Both the position numbers and the translations under genes were made by a program. From Thermoflexus sp. (GTDB lineage Bacteria > Chloroflexota > Anaerolineae > Aggregatilineales > Aggregatilineaceae), in NCBI GenBank assembly GCA_020724465.1, contig DYGX01000015.1, positions 1 to 64,000 of the forward strand: DNA of 64,000 nt, read 5' to 3'. Under the pieces are notes generated by a model, which saw only the letters and a list, made by a program, of their open reading frames with translations, was not told the DNA's origin and made no database searches. Shown here piece after piece: positions 34,257-42,072 of this stretch; position 1 is the stretch's first letter, and each line of letters starts with the position of its first letter.

Positions 34257-35560
34257 GATGCCCCCTGCTCGATGCGCGCCTTGCGGCGAATCGTCTGCTC
34301 GACCCACACGCGCGTTGCGTCGGGCACGTCCTCGCTGACCACCGTCGTCGGCCCGATCTCGCTGTCACGCCCGATTTTGACGCCCGGCATGGTCATCACG
34401 TTAACCCCGATGAACGCTCGCTTGCCCGCGATCAGGCCGAGCTTGTCGCGCCCGCTGCTGATGCGCTCGCCTTTGATGGTGGACTTGACCGGCCCCTGAT
34501 CGATGCGCAGGTTGGCCGTCGTGCAGCTTGCCGAGAGGTTCACGCCGTCGTCCAGGATCGAATCGAGCGCCTGGCAAACGTGGGTGTGCACACCCTCGCC
34601 CAGGTAGCTGCGCGCCACCTCGGTCGCGTAGCCGACCACCGAGCGCGCGCCGATCATCGACTCGCGCACCAGCGCGCCGTTGCCGACAATCGCGCCCGGC
34701 CCGATGTACGCCGGGCCGACGACCGTCGCGCCGTGGAACAGCCGCGCGCCGGATTCGATGACCACGTTCCCCTTGATCAGCACGCCGTCTTCGATCTGCA
34801 CGTCCGGCGCGATCTGCGGCTGGTCGATCTGGGCCAGCATCCACTGCATCACGTCCAGCACATGCCAGGGATATTTGATCGCGCGCCACGGTCCCTCGTA
34901 CGTCACCGCCTGGAAGCGGTGCGATCCCATCAGCCGCGCCATCGCCCGCTCGTAGTGATCGTCGGTCGGCACGTCGCGGGCGTACTCAGCTTCGATCGCG
35001 TCCAGCAGCAGCGCCGCGTCGCCGTGAATGTGCGCCACGATGCTGACCAGGTCGCTCGGCTCGTTGCCCGCGCCCGGCTTCTCGACGATGTCCGTGATCT
35101 GCCCGCCATCTCCCAGAACCATGTACCCGCCGGGGAAGTAGTCCGTCACACGGTAGCCTGCCAGATAGCTCAGCGCCTCACCAGACTGGTACGCCGTAAG
35201 CATCCGCTCGTGGAGCAAGACATCCGTCAGATCGTGCACTTGCGTGATGTACAGCGCCCGGTTTCCGCCGCGCCGCAGCGTGTCGCGAAGCTGCAGCAGA
35301 GCATCGCCCATGCCCTTCGGCTCGGGCTGGACGACGATCTCGACTGCCATCCCTGGCACCGAACCGGCCAGCGTGCGGATCATGCCCTCGTTCTCCGGGT
35401 TGGCAACAATCACGGCTTCGTCCAGGCCAAGCTGGTAGTAGCGCTCGAGCTGGATGCTGAGCAGCGGGCGCCCCATGAACTTGATCAGCGACTTCTCTTC
35501 CAGCGGCCACAGACGCGAACTCGCCCCGCCCGCCAGGATCACTAACAGCGGCGATCGCAC
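34253..35560 (-). CDS. Sugar-phosphate nucleotidyltransferase with left-handed beta-helix domain
   Basis: 435 residues from a GTG at 35560 with GGAGGG upstream. The N-terminal NTP_transferase domain begins LLVILAGGASSRLWPLEEKSLIKFMGRPLL, with the GG-x-x-x-R-L nucleotide loop and downstream Lys. Its middle has GDGGQITDIVEKP. From about 245 the hexapeptide-rich region (VQIEDGVLIKGNVVIESGARLF, GPAYIGPGAIVGNG) forms a left-handed beta helix as in GlmU or bifunctional GDP-mannose/UDP-GlcNAc pyrophosphorylases. Substrate is undetermined. It heads a two-gene operon with the phosphohexomutase and makes the product of that enzyme into an activated donor. Confidence 0.9.
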   Translation of the reverse strand: MRSPLLVILAGGASSRLWPLEEKSLIKFMGRPLLSIQLERYYQLGLDEAVIVANPENEGMIRTLAGSVPGMAVEIVVQPEPKGMGDALLQLRDTLRRGGNRALYITQVHDLTDVLLHERMLTAYQSGEALSYLAGYRVTDYFPGGYMVLGDGGQITDIVEKPGAGNEPSDLVSIVAHIHGDAALLLDAIEAEYARDVPTDDHYERAMARLMGSHRFQAVTYEGPWRAIKYPWHVLDVMQWMLAQIDQPQIAPDVQIEDGVLIKGNVVIESGARLFHGATVVGPAYIGPGAIVGNGALVRESMIGARSVVGYATEVARSYLGEGVHTHVCQALDSILDDGVNLSASCTTANLRIDQGPVKSTIKGERISSGRDKLGLIAGKRAFIGVNVMTMPGVKIGRDSEIGPTTVVSEDVPDATRVWVEQTIRRKARIEQGAS

Positions 35561-35631
35561 GGTTTCCCTCCCTCAGCACCGAGACACACAACCCGGCACG
35601 AGCCGCCCGGCGACGGTCCTGTGCCGGTTCC

Positions 35632-35660
35632 ATTGTAATGTGACAGCCGTGTATCGTCCA
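35632..35660 (-). promoter_or_regulatory. Candidate promoter, TGGACG-N17-TACAAT
   Basis: On the minus strand TGGACG (35660-35655), spacer 17, TACAAT (35637-35632), 72 nt before the nucleotidyltransferase GTG. It would drive the nucleotidyltransferase-phosphohexomutase pair. Confidence 0.6.
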
Positions 35661-35669
35661 CCCATCCGA

Positions 35670-36332
35670 TCAAGCGCGGGCTTCGTCGCTCGTCGCGGCG
35701 CGCAGCGGAACAGCCAGCGCCGCCCCCGCCACAAACCCGCCGATGTGCGCCCAGAACGCCACGCCCGTCGTCTGCACGGTGTCAACGCTCAGCGCCGCCA
35801 CGCCGCTGATCAACTGCTGGATGAACCAGATGCCCAGGAACAGCAGCGCCGGAACCGATACGATCCCCACGCGCAGAATCAGCAGCCGGATGCGGTTGGT
35901 CGGGTACATGACCAGATAGGCGCCCAGCACGCCGGACAGCGCGCCCGAAGCGCCCACGCTGGGGATGGTCGAACCCTGGTTGGTGTAGATGTGCGCCGCG
36001 CTGGCCGCCAGCCCGGTCCCGATGTAGAACAGCAGAAACAGCAGCGGGCCAAGCCGGTGCTCGATGTTGTCGCCGAAAACCCACAAAAACAGCATGTTGC
36101 CGATGATGTGCGCCCAGCCGCCGTGCACAAACATCGACGTGATGAGGGTGTACAGATCGTCTCCACGCTGGATCTCGGCGGGAATCATGCCGTAGGTTGT
36201 CACAAAATCCTGAAGCTGCTGCGGGTCGAGCGTGGCTTCGTAAAGAAAAACGAGCACGTTCAGCACCACAAGCGCCAGCGTGAAAAACGCAAACCCGCGC
36301 CGTGGATAGTTATCGTCGCCAACCGGAAACAT
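35670..36332 (-). CDS. Rhomboid-family intramembrane serine protease (copy 1)
   Basis: 220 residues. The catalytic dyad is visible: Ser129 in VGASGALSG and His196 in FWAHIGGF, in separate membrane helices as in GlpG-type rhomboids. N-terminal PRRGFAFFTLALVVLNVLVFL is helix 1; HGGWAHIIGNMLFLWVFG (70-87) contains the conserved His-rich helix 2. It cleaves transmembrane substrates, not identifiable here. The ATG at 36332 has GGGGG upstream. The next gene upstream encodes a close paralogue whose catalytic residues have identical positions, so a tandem duplication is likely. Confidence 0.93.
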   Translation of the reverse strand: MFPVGDDNYPRRGFAFFTLALVVLNVLVFLYEATLDPQQLQDFVTTYGMIPAEIQRGDDLYTLITSMFVHGGWAHIIGNMLFLWVFGDNIEHRLGPLLFLLFYIGTGLAASAAHIYTNQGSTIPSVGASGALSGVLGAYLVMYPTNRIRLLILRVGIVSVPALLFLGIWFIQQLISGVAALSVDTVQTTGVAFWAHIGGFVAGAALAVPLRAATSDEARA

Positions 36333-36449
36333 GGGTTCCCCCTCGTCTTGTCTATCCCAATACCCACGCGGTGCGGCGCACCGACAATCAGAATGTAGCA
36401 AAGAGCAATGCGCGCCCGGTAATCGCGCCGCGGCGCCGGGTCGGGCGTG

Positions 36450-37169
36450 CTAGCCGAAGGGGAAATCGCGCCGCGAACCGCGCTGCACCCAGATGCCCGT
36501 CTCGAACGGATCGCGTGGCGGCTCGCGGCGCAGCACGCCCAGCACCGCACCGCCGACCAGCCCGCCGACAAACCCGCCGACATGCGCCCAGAACGCGACG
36601 CCGCTCGTCTGCGCGGTGGCTACTTGAAGTTCGATCAGCCCGTTGAACAACTGAGTCAAAAACCAGATGCCCAGGAACATGTAGGCAGGGACGTACATGA
36701 TCCCCCAGTACCAGACCAGCACGCGCACCCGGTTGAACGGATAGAGCAGCACGTAGGCGCCCATCACGCCGGAGATCGCCCCGCTGGCGCCCACGCTGGG
36801 GATGAGTGAACCCTGATTTGTGTAGATGTGCGCCAGGCTGGCCGCCAGCCCGCAGGCCAGGTAGAACAGCAGGTACAGCACCGAGCCGAAGCGTTGCTCG
36901 ATGTTATCACCGAAGATCCACAAAAAGAGCATGTTCCCAAAAATATGCGCGAAGCCGCCGTGCACAAACATGGACGTGAACAGGGTGTACAGGTCGCGCC
37001 CCGCTTCGATCTCGGCCGGGATAACGCCGTACTTAAAGATGAACGCCTGCAGCTCGTCGAGCGGCAGCACACTCTGGTACATGAACACAAGGACGTTCAC
37101 CACCACCAGCGAGACGGTCACCAGCGGGATCCCGCGCGCGCCGTGGTTGTCGTCACCAATTGGGAACAT
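36450..37169 (-). CDS. Rhomboid-family intramembrane serine protease (copy 2)
   Basis: 239 residues, closely similar to the adjacent copy along its whole length. Ser129 (VGASGAISG) and His196 (FWAHVGGF) form the dyad, and HGGFAHIFGNMLFLWIFG is the conserved second helix. It has a C-terminal tail of about 25 residues (RREPPRDPFETGIWVQRGS) missing from copy 1. The ATG at 37169 has AGGAG 4 nt upstream. Retention of catalytic residues in both copies argues that both are active, perhaps with different substrates or expression. Confidence 0.93.
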   Translation of the reverse strand: MFPIGDDNHGARGIPLVTVSLVVVNVLVFMYQSVLPLDELQAFIFKYGVIPAEIEAGRDLYTLFTSMFVHGGFAHIFGNMLFLWIFGDNIEQRFGSVLYLLFYLACGLAASLAHIYTNQGSLIPSVGASGAISGVMGAYVLLYPFNRVRVLVWYWGIMYVPAYMFLGIWFLTQLFNGLIELQVATAQTSGVAFWAHVGGFVGGLVGGAVLGVLRREPPRDPFETGIWVQRGSRRDFPFG

Positions 37170-37241
37170 CGCTCCTGCCTTCTGCTGACCGGCGGGTAGA
37201 TCGCGCCGCTGCGGGCTGCGCGATCGTGACACGCTGAATTG

Positions 37242-37270
37242 ATGTTAGCCGATGCCCACCGGCGCGGCAA
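37242..37270 (-). promoter_or_regulatory. Candidate promoter before the rhomboid pair, TTGCCG-N17-TAACAT
   Basis: On the minus strand TTGCCG (37270-37265), spacer 17, TAACAT (37247-37242), 73 nt before the rhomboid copy 2 ATG and downstream of the response-regulator terminator. Confidence 0.5.
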
Positions 37271-37284
37271 CGCCTGCTGCCAGA

Positions 37285-37323
37285 AAACAAAACCGCGCCG
37301 CTCGCTGGGCAGCGAGAGCGCGG
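37285..37323 (-). terminator. Terminator after the response-regulator gene
   Basis: GC-rich hairpin 37293-37323 (CCGCGC...CTCGCT-GGGC-AGCGAG...GCGCGG with one asymmetric bulge). On the minus strand it is followed by TTTTGTTTTC. Confidence 0.85.
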
Positions 37324-37352
37324 AAAATGATCCGAACAAGAAGACCCGCTAC

Positions 37353-37736
37353 TCAGTCCCGGTTGACCGGATCGAGGTCCAGCATCCGGCGAACTTTCGC
37401 CACCAGGTCGTGATGGAGAATCGGCTTGGGTAGATAGTCGGTCGCCCCGGCATCCATACCGCTCATGACGCTTTTCGCGTCGCCGCGTGCGGATAGAATC
37501 AAAATCGGCAGGTCCCCGGTATCTGACCGCTGGCGCAGCACGCGGCACAACTCGATCCCGTCCATCCCCGGCATCATCACGTCGAGGATGATCAAATCGG
37601 GCGTTTCGAGTTCCAGCACGGCCAGGGCTTGATCGGCGTCCTTGGCTTTTAGCACCTCAAAGCCGCCGCGCTCGAGCATGATGCCAATGAGCGTCAGCGC
37701 GCCAATTTCGTCGTCAACCACGAGAATCCGCTTCAT
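37353..37736 (-). CDS. Single-domain response regulator (CheY-like receiver)
   Basis: 127 residues, one receiver domain and no output domain. Acid pocket Asp8-Asp9, phosphoacceptor Asp52 (IILDVMMPGMDG), Ser82 and Lys104 (YLPKPILHHDLV) are all in place. It must act by protein contact or by phosphotransfer. No histidine kinase gene is nearby, so it is an orphan here. The ATG at 37736 has GGAG about 10 nt upstream. A terminator follows. Confidence 0.93.
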   Translation of the reverse strand: MKRILVVDDEIGALTLIGIMLERGGFEVLKAKDADQALAVLELETPDLIILDVMMPGMDGIELCRVLRQRSDTGDLPILILSARGDAKSVMSGMDAGATDYLPKPILHHDLVAKVRRMLDLDPVNRD

Positions 37737-37763
37737 ACCCGGGTGTCTCCATTCGCATTAGGG

Positions 37764-37788
37764 CAGATAGCCTTCCCTCGACTATCTG
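37764..37788. promoter_or_regulatory. Inverted repeat CAGATAG-N11-CTATCTG
   Basis: Perfect 7-bp arms (37764-37770 and 37782-37788) in the 5' untranslated part of the response-regulator gene, 28 nt before its ATG. It could be an operator or an RNA hairpin near the ribosome site. Confidence 0.4.
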
Positions 37789-37985
37789 TGCCTTAGTGTA
37801 ACATCAAAAGGGGTCGCTGCAACTGGCCCGCTGGAGCTACCGACAGCCGGAGTTCCAGGCCGGCAGCCCGGCGCGCCCGCCGCTACATGGCGATCGGCTC
37901 CTTTTCTTCCCGACACCCCCGAGCACCTGCGGCCCCCTGCTCGCTGCGCAGGCAGCCCTCTTTATACAACGCTTTCAATTCTTGC

Positions 37986-38014
37986 GCCAATCGCCTACAA
38001 CCCCGACGATTGGC
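37986..38014. promoter_or_regulatory. Inverted repeat GCCAATCG-N13-CGATTGGC overlapping the trmI -35 box
   Basis: Perfect 8-bp arms (37986-37993, 38007-38014). The right arm overlaps the -35 hexamer TTGGCT at 38010-38015, so a bound protein would occlude RNA polymerase. Confidence 0.45.
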
Positions 38015-38038
38015 TTTTACGTACAGACTCCCTATAAT
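38010..38038 (+). promoter_or_regulatory. trmI promoter, TTGGCT-N17-TATAAT
   Basis: TTGGCT (38010-38015), spacer 17, perfect TATAAT (38033-38038), 40 nt before the TTG start. Confidence 0.75.
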
Positions 38039-38077
38039 CGCAGCGCTGAAACACTCCCAGGAGGGTGATCAAAACCG

Positions 38078-38986
38078 TTGCCGCTTCCCCAATCCGCCAC
38101 CGTCGCCTACGGCGACATTGTGCTGCTGGTCGGCAAAGACCGCCGCACCTTCATCCGCACGGTGACCGAAGGCAAGCGCTTCGAGTGCCATCTGGGCTAT
38201 CTGGAGTTCGATGCGCTGGTCGGCGTCCCGTTCGGCGCGCAAGTCCCGACGCATCTGGGCCACAAGATGTTCGTGCTGCCGCCCAGCACCAACGACCTGA
38301 TCCTGCACCTGCAGCGCGAGGGGCAGATTATCTTTCCCAAAGACCTGGGGTACATCGCGCTCAAGCTGGGGATCCGACCGGGCGTGCGCGTGATCGAAGC
38401 CGGGACGGGCAGCGGGGCGCTGACGCTGACGCTGGCGCTGCTGGTCGGCGACGAAGGGCACGTCTACAGCTACGAGCGCCGCGCCAAGATGCAGGAACGC
38501 GCCCTGCTCAATGTGCGCCGCGCCGGGCTGCTGCACCGCGTCACCTTCCACCAGCGCGACATCGAGCGCGGCTTCGACGAGCGCGACGCGCACGCCTTGT
38601 TCCTCGATGTACGCGAGCCGTGGGACTATCTGCCGCAGGCGCGCGAGGCTCTGCGCGGCGGGGGGTTCTTTGGGGCTATCGTCCCGACCATGAACCAGGT
38701 GATTCAGTTGACCGAAGCGCTCTATGCCGGGCCGTGGTTCTTGCTGGAGATCGAGGAACTGCTGCTGCGCACATATAAGACCATCCCGGCGCGCATCCGG
38801 CCGGACGAGCAGATGGTCGGCCACACCGGTTATCTGGTCTTTGCCCGCGCCGCCGAGCGTGAAGAACAGGCCGCCTGGGACGCCGCGCTGCTGGCTGAGG
38901 GCGACGACAACGGCGCGGCTGAGGACGGCGATCCCCCTGACGACACGCCAGTCGGGCCGGAAGTCGACGCGGACGAGGACGCCTAG
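38078..38986 (+). CDS. trmI: tRNA (adenine-N1-)-methyltransferase, TrmI family
   Basis: 302 residues; methylates A58 in the tRNA T-loop using SAM. The N-terminal beta domain (VAYGDIVLLVGKDRRTFIRTV) and the GYIALKLGIRPGVRVIEAGTGSGALTLTLA block (SAM motif I at 105-117) are typical, and LFLDVREPWDYLPQA holds the catalytic acid region. The start is TTG at 38078, because a TGA lies four codons upstream in frame; AGGAGG is 13 nt away, longer than usual. The last 40 residues are an acidic tail (EDGDPPDDTPVGPEVDADEDA-like) not seen in characterised TrmI proteins. Confidence 0.93.
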   Translation: MPLPQSATVAYGDIVLLVGKDRRTFIRTVTEGKRFECHLGYLEFDALVGVPFGAQVPTHLGHKMFVLPPSTNDLILHLQREGQIIFPKDLGYIALKLGIRPGVRVIEAGTGSGALTLTLALLVGDEGHVYSYERRAKMQERALLNVRRAGLLHRVTFHQRDIERGFDERDAHALFLDVREPWDYLPQAREALRGGGFFGAIVPTMNQVIQLTEALYAGPWFLLEIEELLLRTYKTIPARIRPDEQMVGHTGYLVFARAAEREEQAAWDAALLAEGDDNGAAEDGDPPDDTPVGPEVDADEDA

Positions 38987-39039
38987 CGCCCGCCATACCC
39001 CCTGACACCGGCCAGCAGGGAGCAACCGGCCAGGCAACG

Positions 39040-39063
39040 AAAAAGGGGCCGGTGTGGCCCCTT
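39040..39063 (-). terminator. rplY terminator
   Basis: On the minus strand AAGGGGCC-ACACC-GGCCCCTT (39063-39043) is followed by a T-run (39044-39040). It lies in the convergent gap between trmI and rplY. Confidence 0.9.
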
Positions 39064-39107
39064 CGAGGTAATGCCCTCAACCTGCTCCGGCACGCTGCCA
39101 GCAGGCG

Positions 39108-39767
39108 CTAAACCTCGTCTTCCTCGTCTTCTTCCTCGCGGCGGCGGATCAGCTCCGGCTCTTCCTCGCCGGCTGCTTCCTCTTCGGCCTCTTCCTCTTC
39201 CGGCGCTGCCGCCTCAAGGTAGGTCGTTGTGACCACCACCGTTTCGGGCGGGTCATGGTACGTCACGCCCGGCAACTGCGGCAGGTCCTCAACCAGGATC
39301 ATCTGGCCGACTTCGGTCAATCCAGAGACATCGACCGTGATCTCCGACGGCAGATCGGCAGGCAGGCACTCGACCGTCACCGCAGTCAATTCGTGCACGA
39401 TCACGCCGTTGTTGTCTTCCAGCGCGTCCGTGCTGCCGGTGAGCACCACCGGCACTTCGGTGCGGATCGCGACGTCCATTTGCACCCGGTAAAAGTCGAC
39501 ATGGAGTACATCACCGCGCAGGGGCGCTCGCTGGACGCTGCGGATCAGAGCGTTGTACTTCTCGCTGTCCACCATCAGCTCGATGATGTGCGATCCGCCA
39601 GCCTGCAGCAGCACAGGGCGCAGCTCGGCCCACGGCACCTGGAGCGAAATCGGCTCGAAATTGGGGCCGTACAACACCCCCGGGATGACCCCTTCGCGGC
39701 GCAGATGCCGGACTTCTTTGCCGGCTACGTCGCGTTTGGCTGCTTTGAGAACGATCGTCTCAGCCAT
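39108..39767 (-). CDS. rplY: 50S ribosomal protein L25 (CTC form)
   Basis: 219 residues. The N-terminal L25 domain (about 1-95) binds 5S rRNA and carries LRREGVIPGVLYGPNFEPISLQV and GDVLHVDFYRV. The C-terminal CTC/TL5 domain (about 96-185) has VVLTGSTDALEDNNGVIVHELTAVTVECLPADLP. The last 35 residues are very acidic and Glu-rich, a disordered tail longer than in E. coli. The ATG at 39767 has GAGGAG upstream, at a long spacing. Its expression as an isolated gene is usual. Confidence 0.96.
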   Translation of the reverse strand: MAETIVLKAAKRDVAGKEVRHLRREGVIPGVLYGPNFEPISLQVPWAELRPVLLQAGGSHIIELMVDSEKYNALIRSVQRAPLRGDVLHVDFYRVQMDVAIRTEVPVVLTGSTDALEDNNGVIVHELTAVTVECLPADLPSEITVDVSGLTEVGQMILVEDLPQLPGVTYHDPPETVVVTTTYLEAAAPEEEEAEEEAAGEEEPELIRRREEEDEEDEV

Positions 39768-39893
39768 GAAAACACTTTCTCCTCAATCTCTCAGGATGGC
39801 CGGCAGCGCACAGCGGCTCGCCGCGTCTCCCGCGTGGTCGTATCAACCCGACGCCCGCACACCACGGGCATCGTCAGTGATCGGCTATGGAAT

Positions 39894-39912
39894 CACCCTG
39901 ACGGACAGGGTG
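39894..39912. promoter_or_regulatory. Inverted repeat CACCCTG-ACGGA-CAGGGTG upstream of rplY
   Basis: Perfect 7-bp arms with a 5-bp centre, about 127 nt upstream of the rplY start and 150 nt upstream of the divergent GT39-like gene. Candidate operator; -10-like CATAGC lies just downstream on the minus strand. Confidence 0.35.
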
Positions 39913-40015
39913 CAAAAACGCTCAGCGGAGCGGGTGCAATTGTAGCCAAGGCGTGCATCAGCGTCAATGGTCGATCGCGGCAGCCCGGCGGTTCGACGGC
40001 GCTGCGCCCGGCCTC

Positions 40016-40021
40016 TATAAT
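40016..40021 (+). promoter_or_regulatory. -10 box TATAAT before the GT39-like gene
   Basis: Perfect TATAAT 40 nt before the ATG at 40062; TTCGAC at 39992-39997 (spacer 18) is a poor -35 candidate. Confidence 0.55.
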
Positions 40022-40061
40022 TGGCCCCTGGCCGGACGCTCACCGCTGACAGGACCGGTAC

Positions 40062-42041
40062 ATGAACCGACTCACGCTGACCGAGCGGCTTACCCTGGCG
40101 CTGATCTTCGGGATCGGCGCCTGGCTGCGCTTCCAGAACTTCGGCGCGATTGAGGTCAACATCGATCAGGTTTACCCGATCTGGCAGGCGCTTCAGATGC
40201 TTGACGCGGGCGCCTTCCCGCTGATCGGCCAGGGTACGTCGGTTCTCTTCGCCAACCCGCCGCTGACAGGCTATCTGTTCGTGCCGGTGCTGGCCGTCGC
40301 GCGGCACCCCGCCGCAGCCTATGTCCTCACCGTGACGCTCAACACCGCGGCGCTCGTGCTGGCCTACCGCGCGCTGCGCCATCTGATCGGCCCGCGCCCG
40401 GCGCTGGTCGGCACGGCACTGCTCGCCGCCAACCCCTGGATCATTGAGGACAGCCGCCGCACCTGGGTGCAAAGCCTGACGCCTTTCTTCGTCTGCCTGG
40501 TTTTCTGGGCGCTGGTCCCGGTGCTGACCGGGCGGACGCGCCGCCCCGGTCGCCGCTTGCTGACCGCGCTTGTCGCCCTGGCGCTGTTCGCGCACACCTA
40601 TCTGCTCGCCTACGCGCTGATCGCGCCGGTCGCCGTGCTGCTGGTCGTCTACCGGCGCCGGGTGCCGCGCCGCGCGCTGCTGGCCGGGGCGGCCGTGTTC
40701 GCGGCGCTGGCGATCCCCTACGGAATCGGGCTGGCGCGCGAGTGGACCGTCACGCAGCAGCGCGTCGAGCAGTTCGCCGGGGGCGATGCGTCGCTCTCGG
40801 ACGAGGCGCTCGGGCACGCGTTGCGGCTGGTCACCGGCGCGGGCTACGCCGGGCAGCGCGGAACTCGCGCCCCGGCAGATGACGCCGCGCTGCGCGCCGA
40901 TCTGAGCCGTCTCACCGGCGCGCTGTGGGCAGCGGTGCTGATCGCGGGCGCGCTCGGCGCGGCATGGGCGCTCGCGGGGCGCCCCTCGCCCGATCCGGCC
41001 CGCCGCGATGCCGCGCTGATCTTGCTGGTGTGGTTTCTCCTGCCGGTCCTGCTGATGAGCTACGTCTCGCAGGTCGTGCACCCGTTTTATCTGCTGCTGA
41101 GCATCCCCGCCGGGCACGGGCTGGCCGCCTGGGGAGTCTCGCCGCTGCTCCGGCGCCGGACGGGGGCGGCCCTGGTTGCCGCGCTGGTGATCGCGGCGGG
41201 GGCGCTCAACGCACTCAATACCGTGCGCTTCGCCCAGCAGTCGGCGGCCCTGCCCGGCGAAGATGCCCCGTACCTCTACCCCCTGGCCGAGTCTGCCGCG
41301 CTGGGCGCGCGCCTGCGGGCCTACCGCGATCCGGAGATGGCCGTCATCAGCCCAATGGACGAGTGGACGCCGGTGGCGCTGGCGGGCCGGGTCTTCCGCA
41401 CCGAGCGGCTGGAAGCCTTCGGATCGGCGGCGCTCGTCCCGGCCGGGGGCGCGCTGTATTTCAACGCGGCGCTGCCCGGCGGTGAGCCACCCGCCCCGCC
41501 GCCGTATGCCCGGCCAGTGGGCGAGCCGCTGACGCTGCGCGACGGGACGGCGATCCTGTTCTGGACTGTGCGTCCGGCAGACCTGGCCATCGCTCACCCG
41601 GCGGATTTCCCGTCTGACATCGATGTGCGCTTTGCCGGGTGGACCCTGCGCGGCGATCTCGCACCCGGAGCCGCCGTCGTGCTAGACACGTTCTGGCGCG
41701 TGGACGGGCTACACCTGGACCGTGGAATCTGGGCATTTATCCCCTTTGCGCACCTGCTCGATGGCAGCGGCGAGCGGCTGGCCGTGGCGGACGGGCAGGC
41801 TATCTCCGCGCTCGATTGGGCTGTGGGCGATCTGATCGTCCAGCGCCACACGATCGCGATTCCGGCTGGCACGCGCGGGCCGTTTACCTTCAACGTGGGG
41901 CTGTTCGACGCCGTGCGCCAGCGCGACGACGGCACAGCGGGCGTCAACGCCATCTTCCGCGTTCCACACGGCGGCGAGACGCTGTTCACGCCCTACATCC
42001 ACCTGGTTCCCCCAGGTGCCGCACCCGCCGATGGAAGTTGA
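40062..42041 (+). CDS. GT39-like membrane glycosyltransferase with beta-rich C-terminal domain
   Basis: 659 residues. The first helix LALIFGIGAWLRFQNF is followed by the loop EVNIDQVYPIWQALQML, with the acidic residues expected for GT-C enzymes that use polyprenyl-phosphate sugars. About ten hydrophobic stretches follow to residue 385. A linker with MDEWTPVALAGRVFRTERLE and a soluble tail from about 515 (DVRFAGWTLRGDLAPGAAVVLDTFWRV, ending HGGETLFTPYIHL) complete the protein. The tail resembles that of the 630-residue protein at 24-26 kb. It stands alone, outside the main surface-glycan run, and is followed after 31 nt by the lytic transglycosylase gene, so the two may share a transcript. Confidence 0.78.
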   Translation: MNRLTLTERLTLALIFGIGAWLRFQNFGAIEVNIDQVYPIWQALQMLDAGAFPLIGQGTSVLFANPPLTGYLFVPVLAVARHPAAAYVLTVTLNTAALVLAYRALRHLIGPRPALVGTALLAANPWIIEDSRRTWVQSLTPFFVCLVFWALVPVLTGRTRRPGRRLLTALVALALFAHTYLLAYALIAPVAVLLVVYRRRVPRRALLAGAAVFAALAIPYGIGLAREWTVTQQRVEQFAGGDASLSDEALGHALRLVTGAGYAGQRGTRAPADDAALRADLSRLTGALWAAVLIAGALGAAWALAGRPSPDPARRDAALILLVWFLLPVLLMSYVSQVVHPFYLLLSIPAGHGLAAWGVSPLLRRRTGAALVAALVIAAGALNALNTVRFAQQSAALPGEDAPYLYPLAESAALGARLRAYRDPEMAVISPMDEWTPVALAGRVFRTERLEAFGSAALVPAGGALYFNAALPGGEPPAPPPYARPVGEPLTLRDGTAILFWTVRPADLAIAHPADFPSDIDVRFAGWTLRGDLAPGAAVVLDTFWRVDGLHLDRGIWAFIPFAHLLDGSGERLAVADGQAISALDWAVGDLIVQRHTIAIPAGTRGPFTFNVGLFDAVRQRDDGTAGVNAIFRVPHGGETLFTPYIHLVPPGAAPADGS

Positions 42042-42072
42042 CAAGGCCAGCGCCCACCGCGATAATCGCCGC

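Larger units (their letters stand above)
37737..38077. other. Divergent intergenic region between response regulator and trmI
   Basis: 341 bp without a credible gene. It holds two inverted repeats (37764-37788 and 37986-38014) and the trmI promoter (38010-38038). For the response regulator, TTGCAG and TACACT 16 nt apart on the minus strand (about 37798-37825) are a weak promoter candidate. A pyrimidine-rich stretch near 37900-37970 shows no further recognisable signal. Confidence 0.5.
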
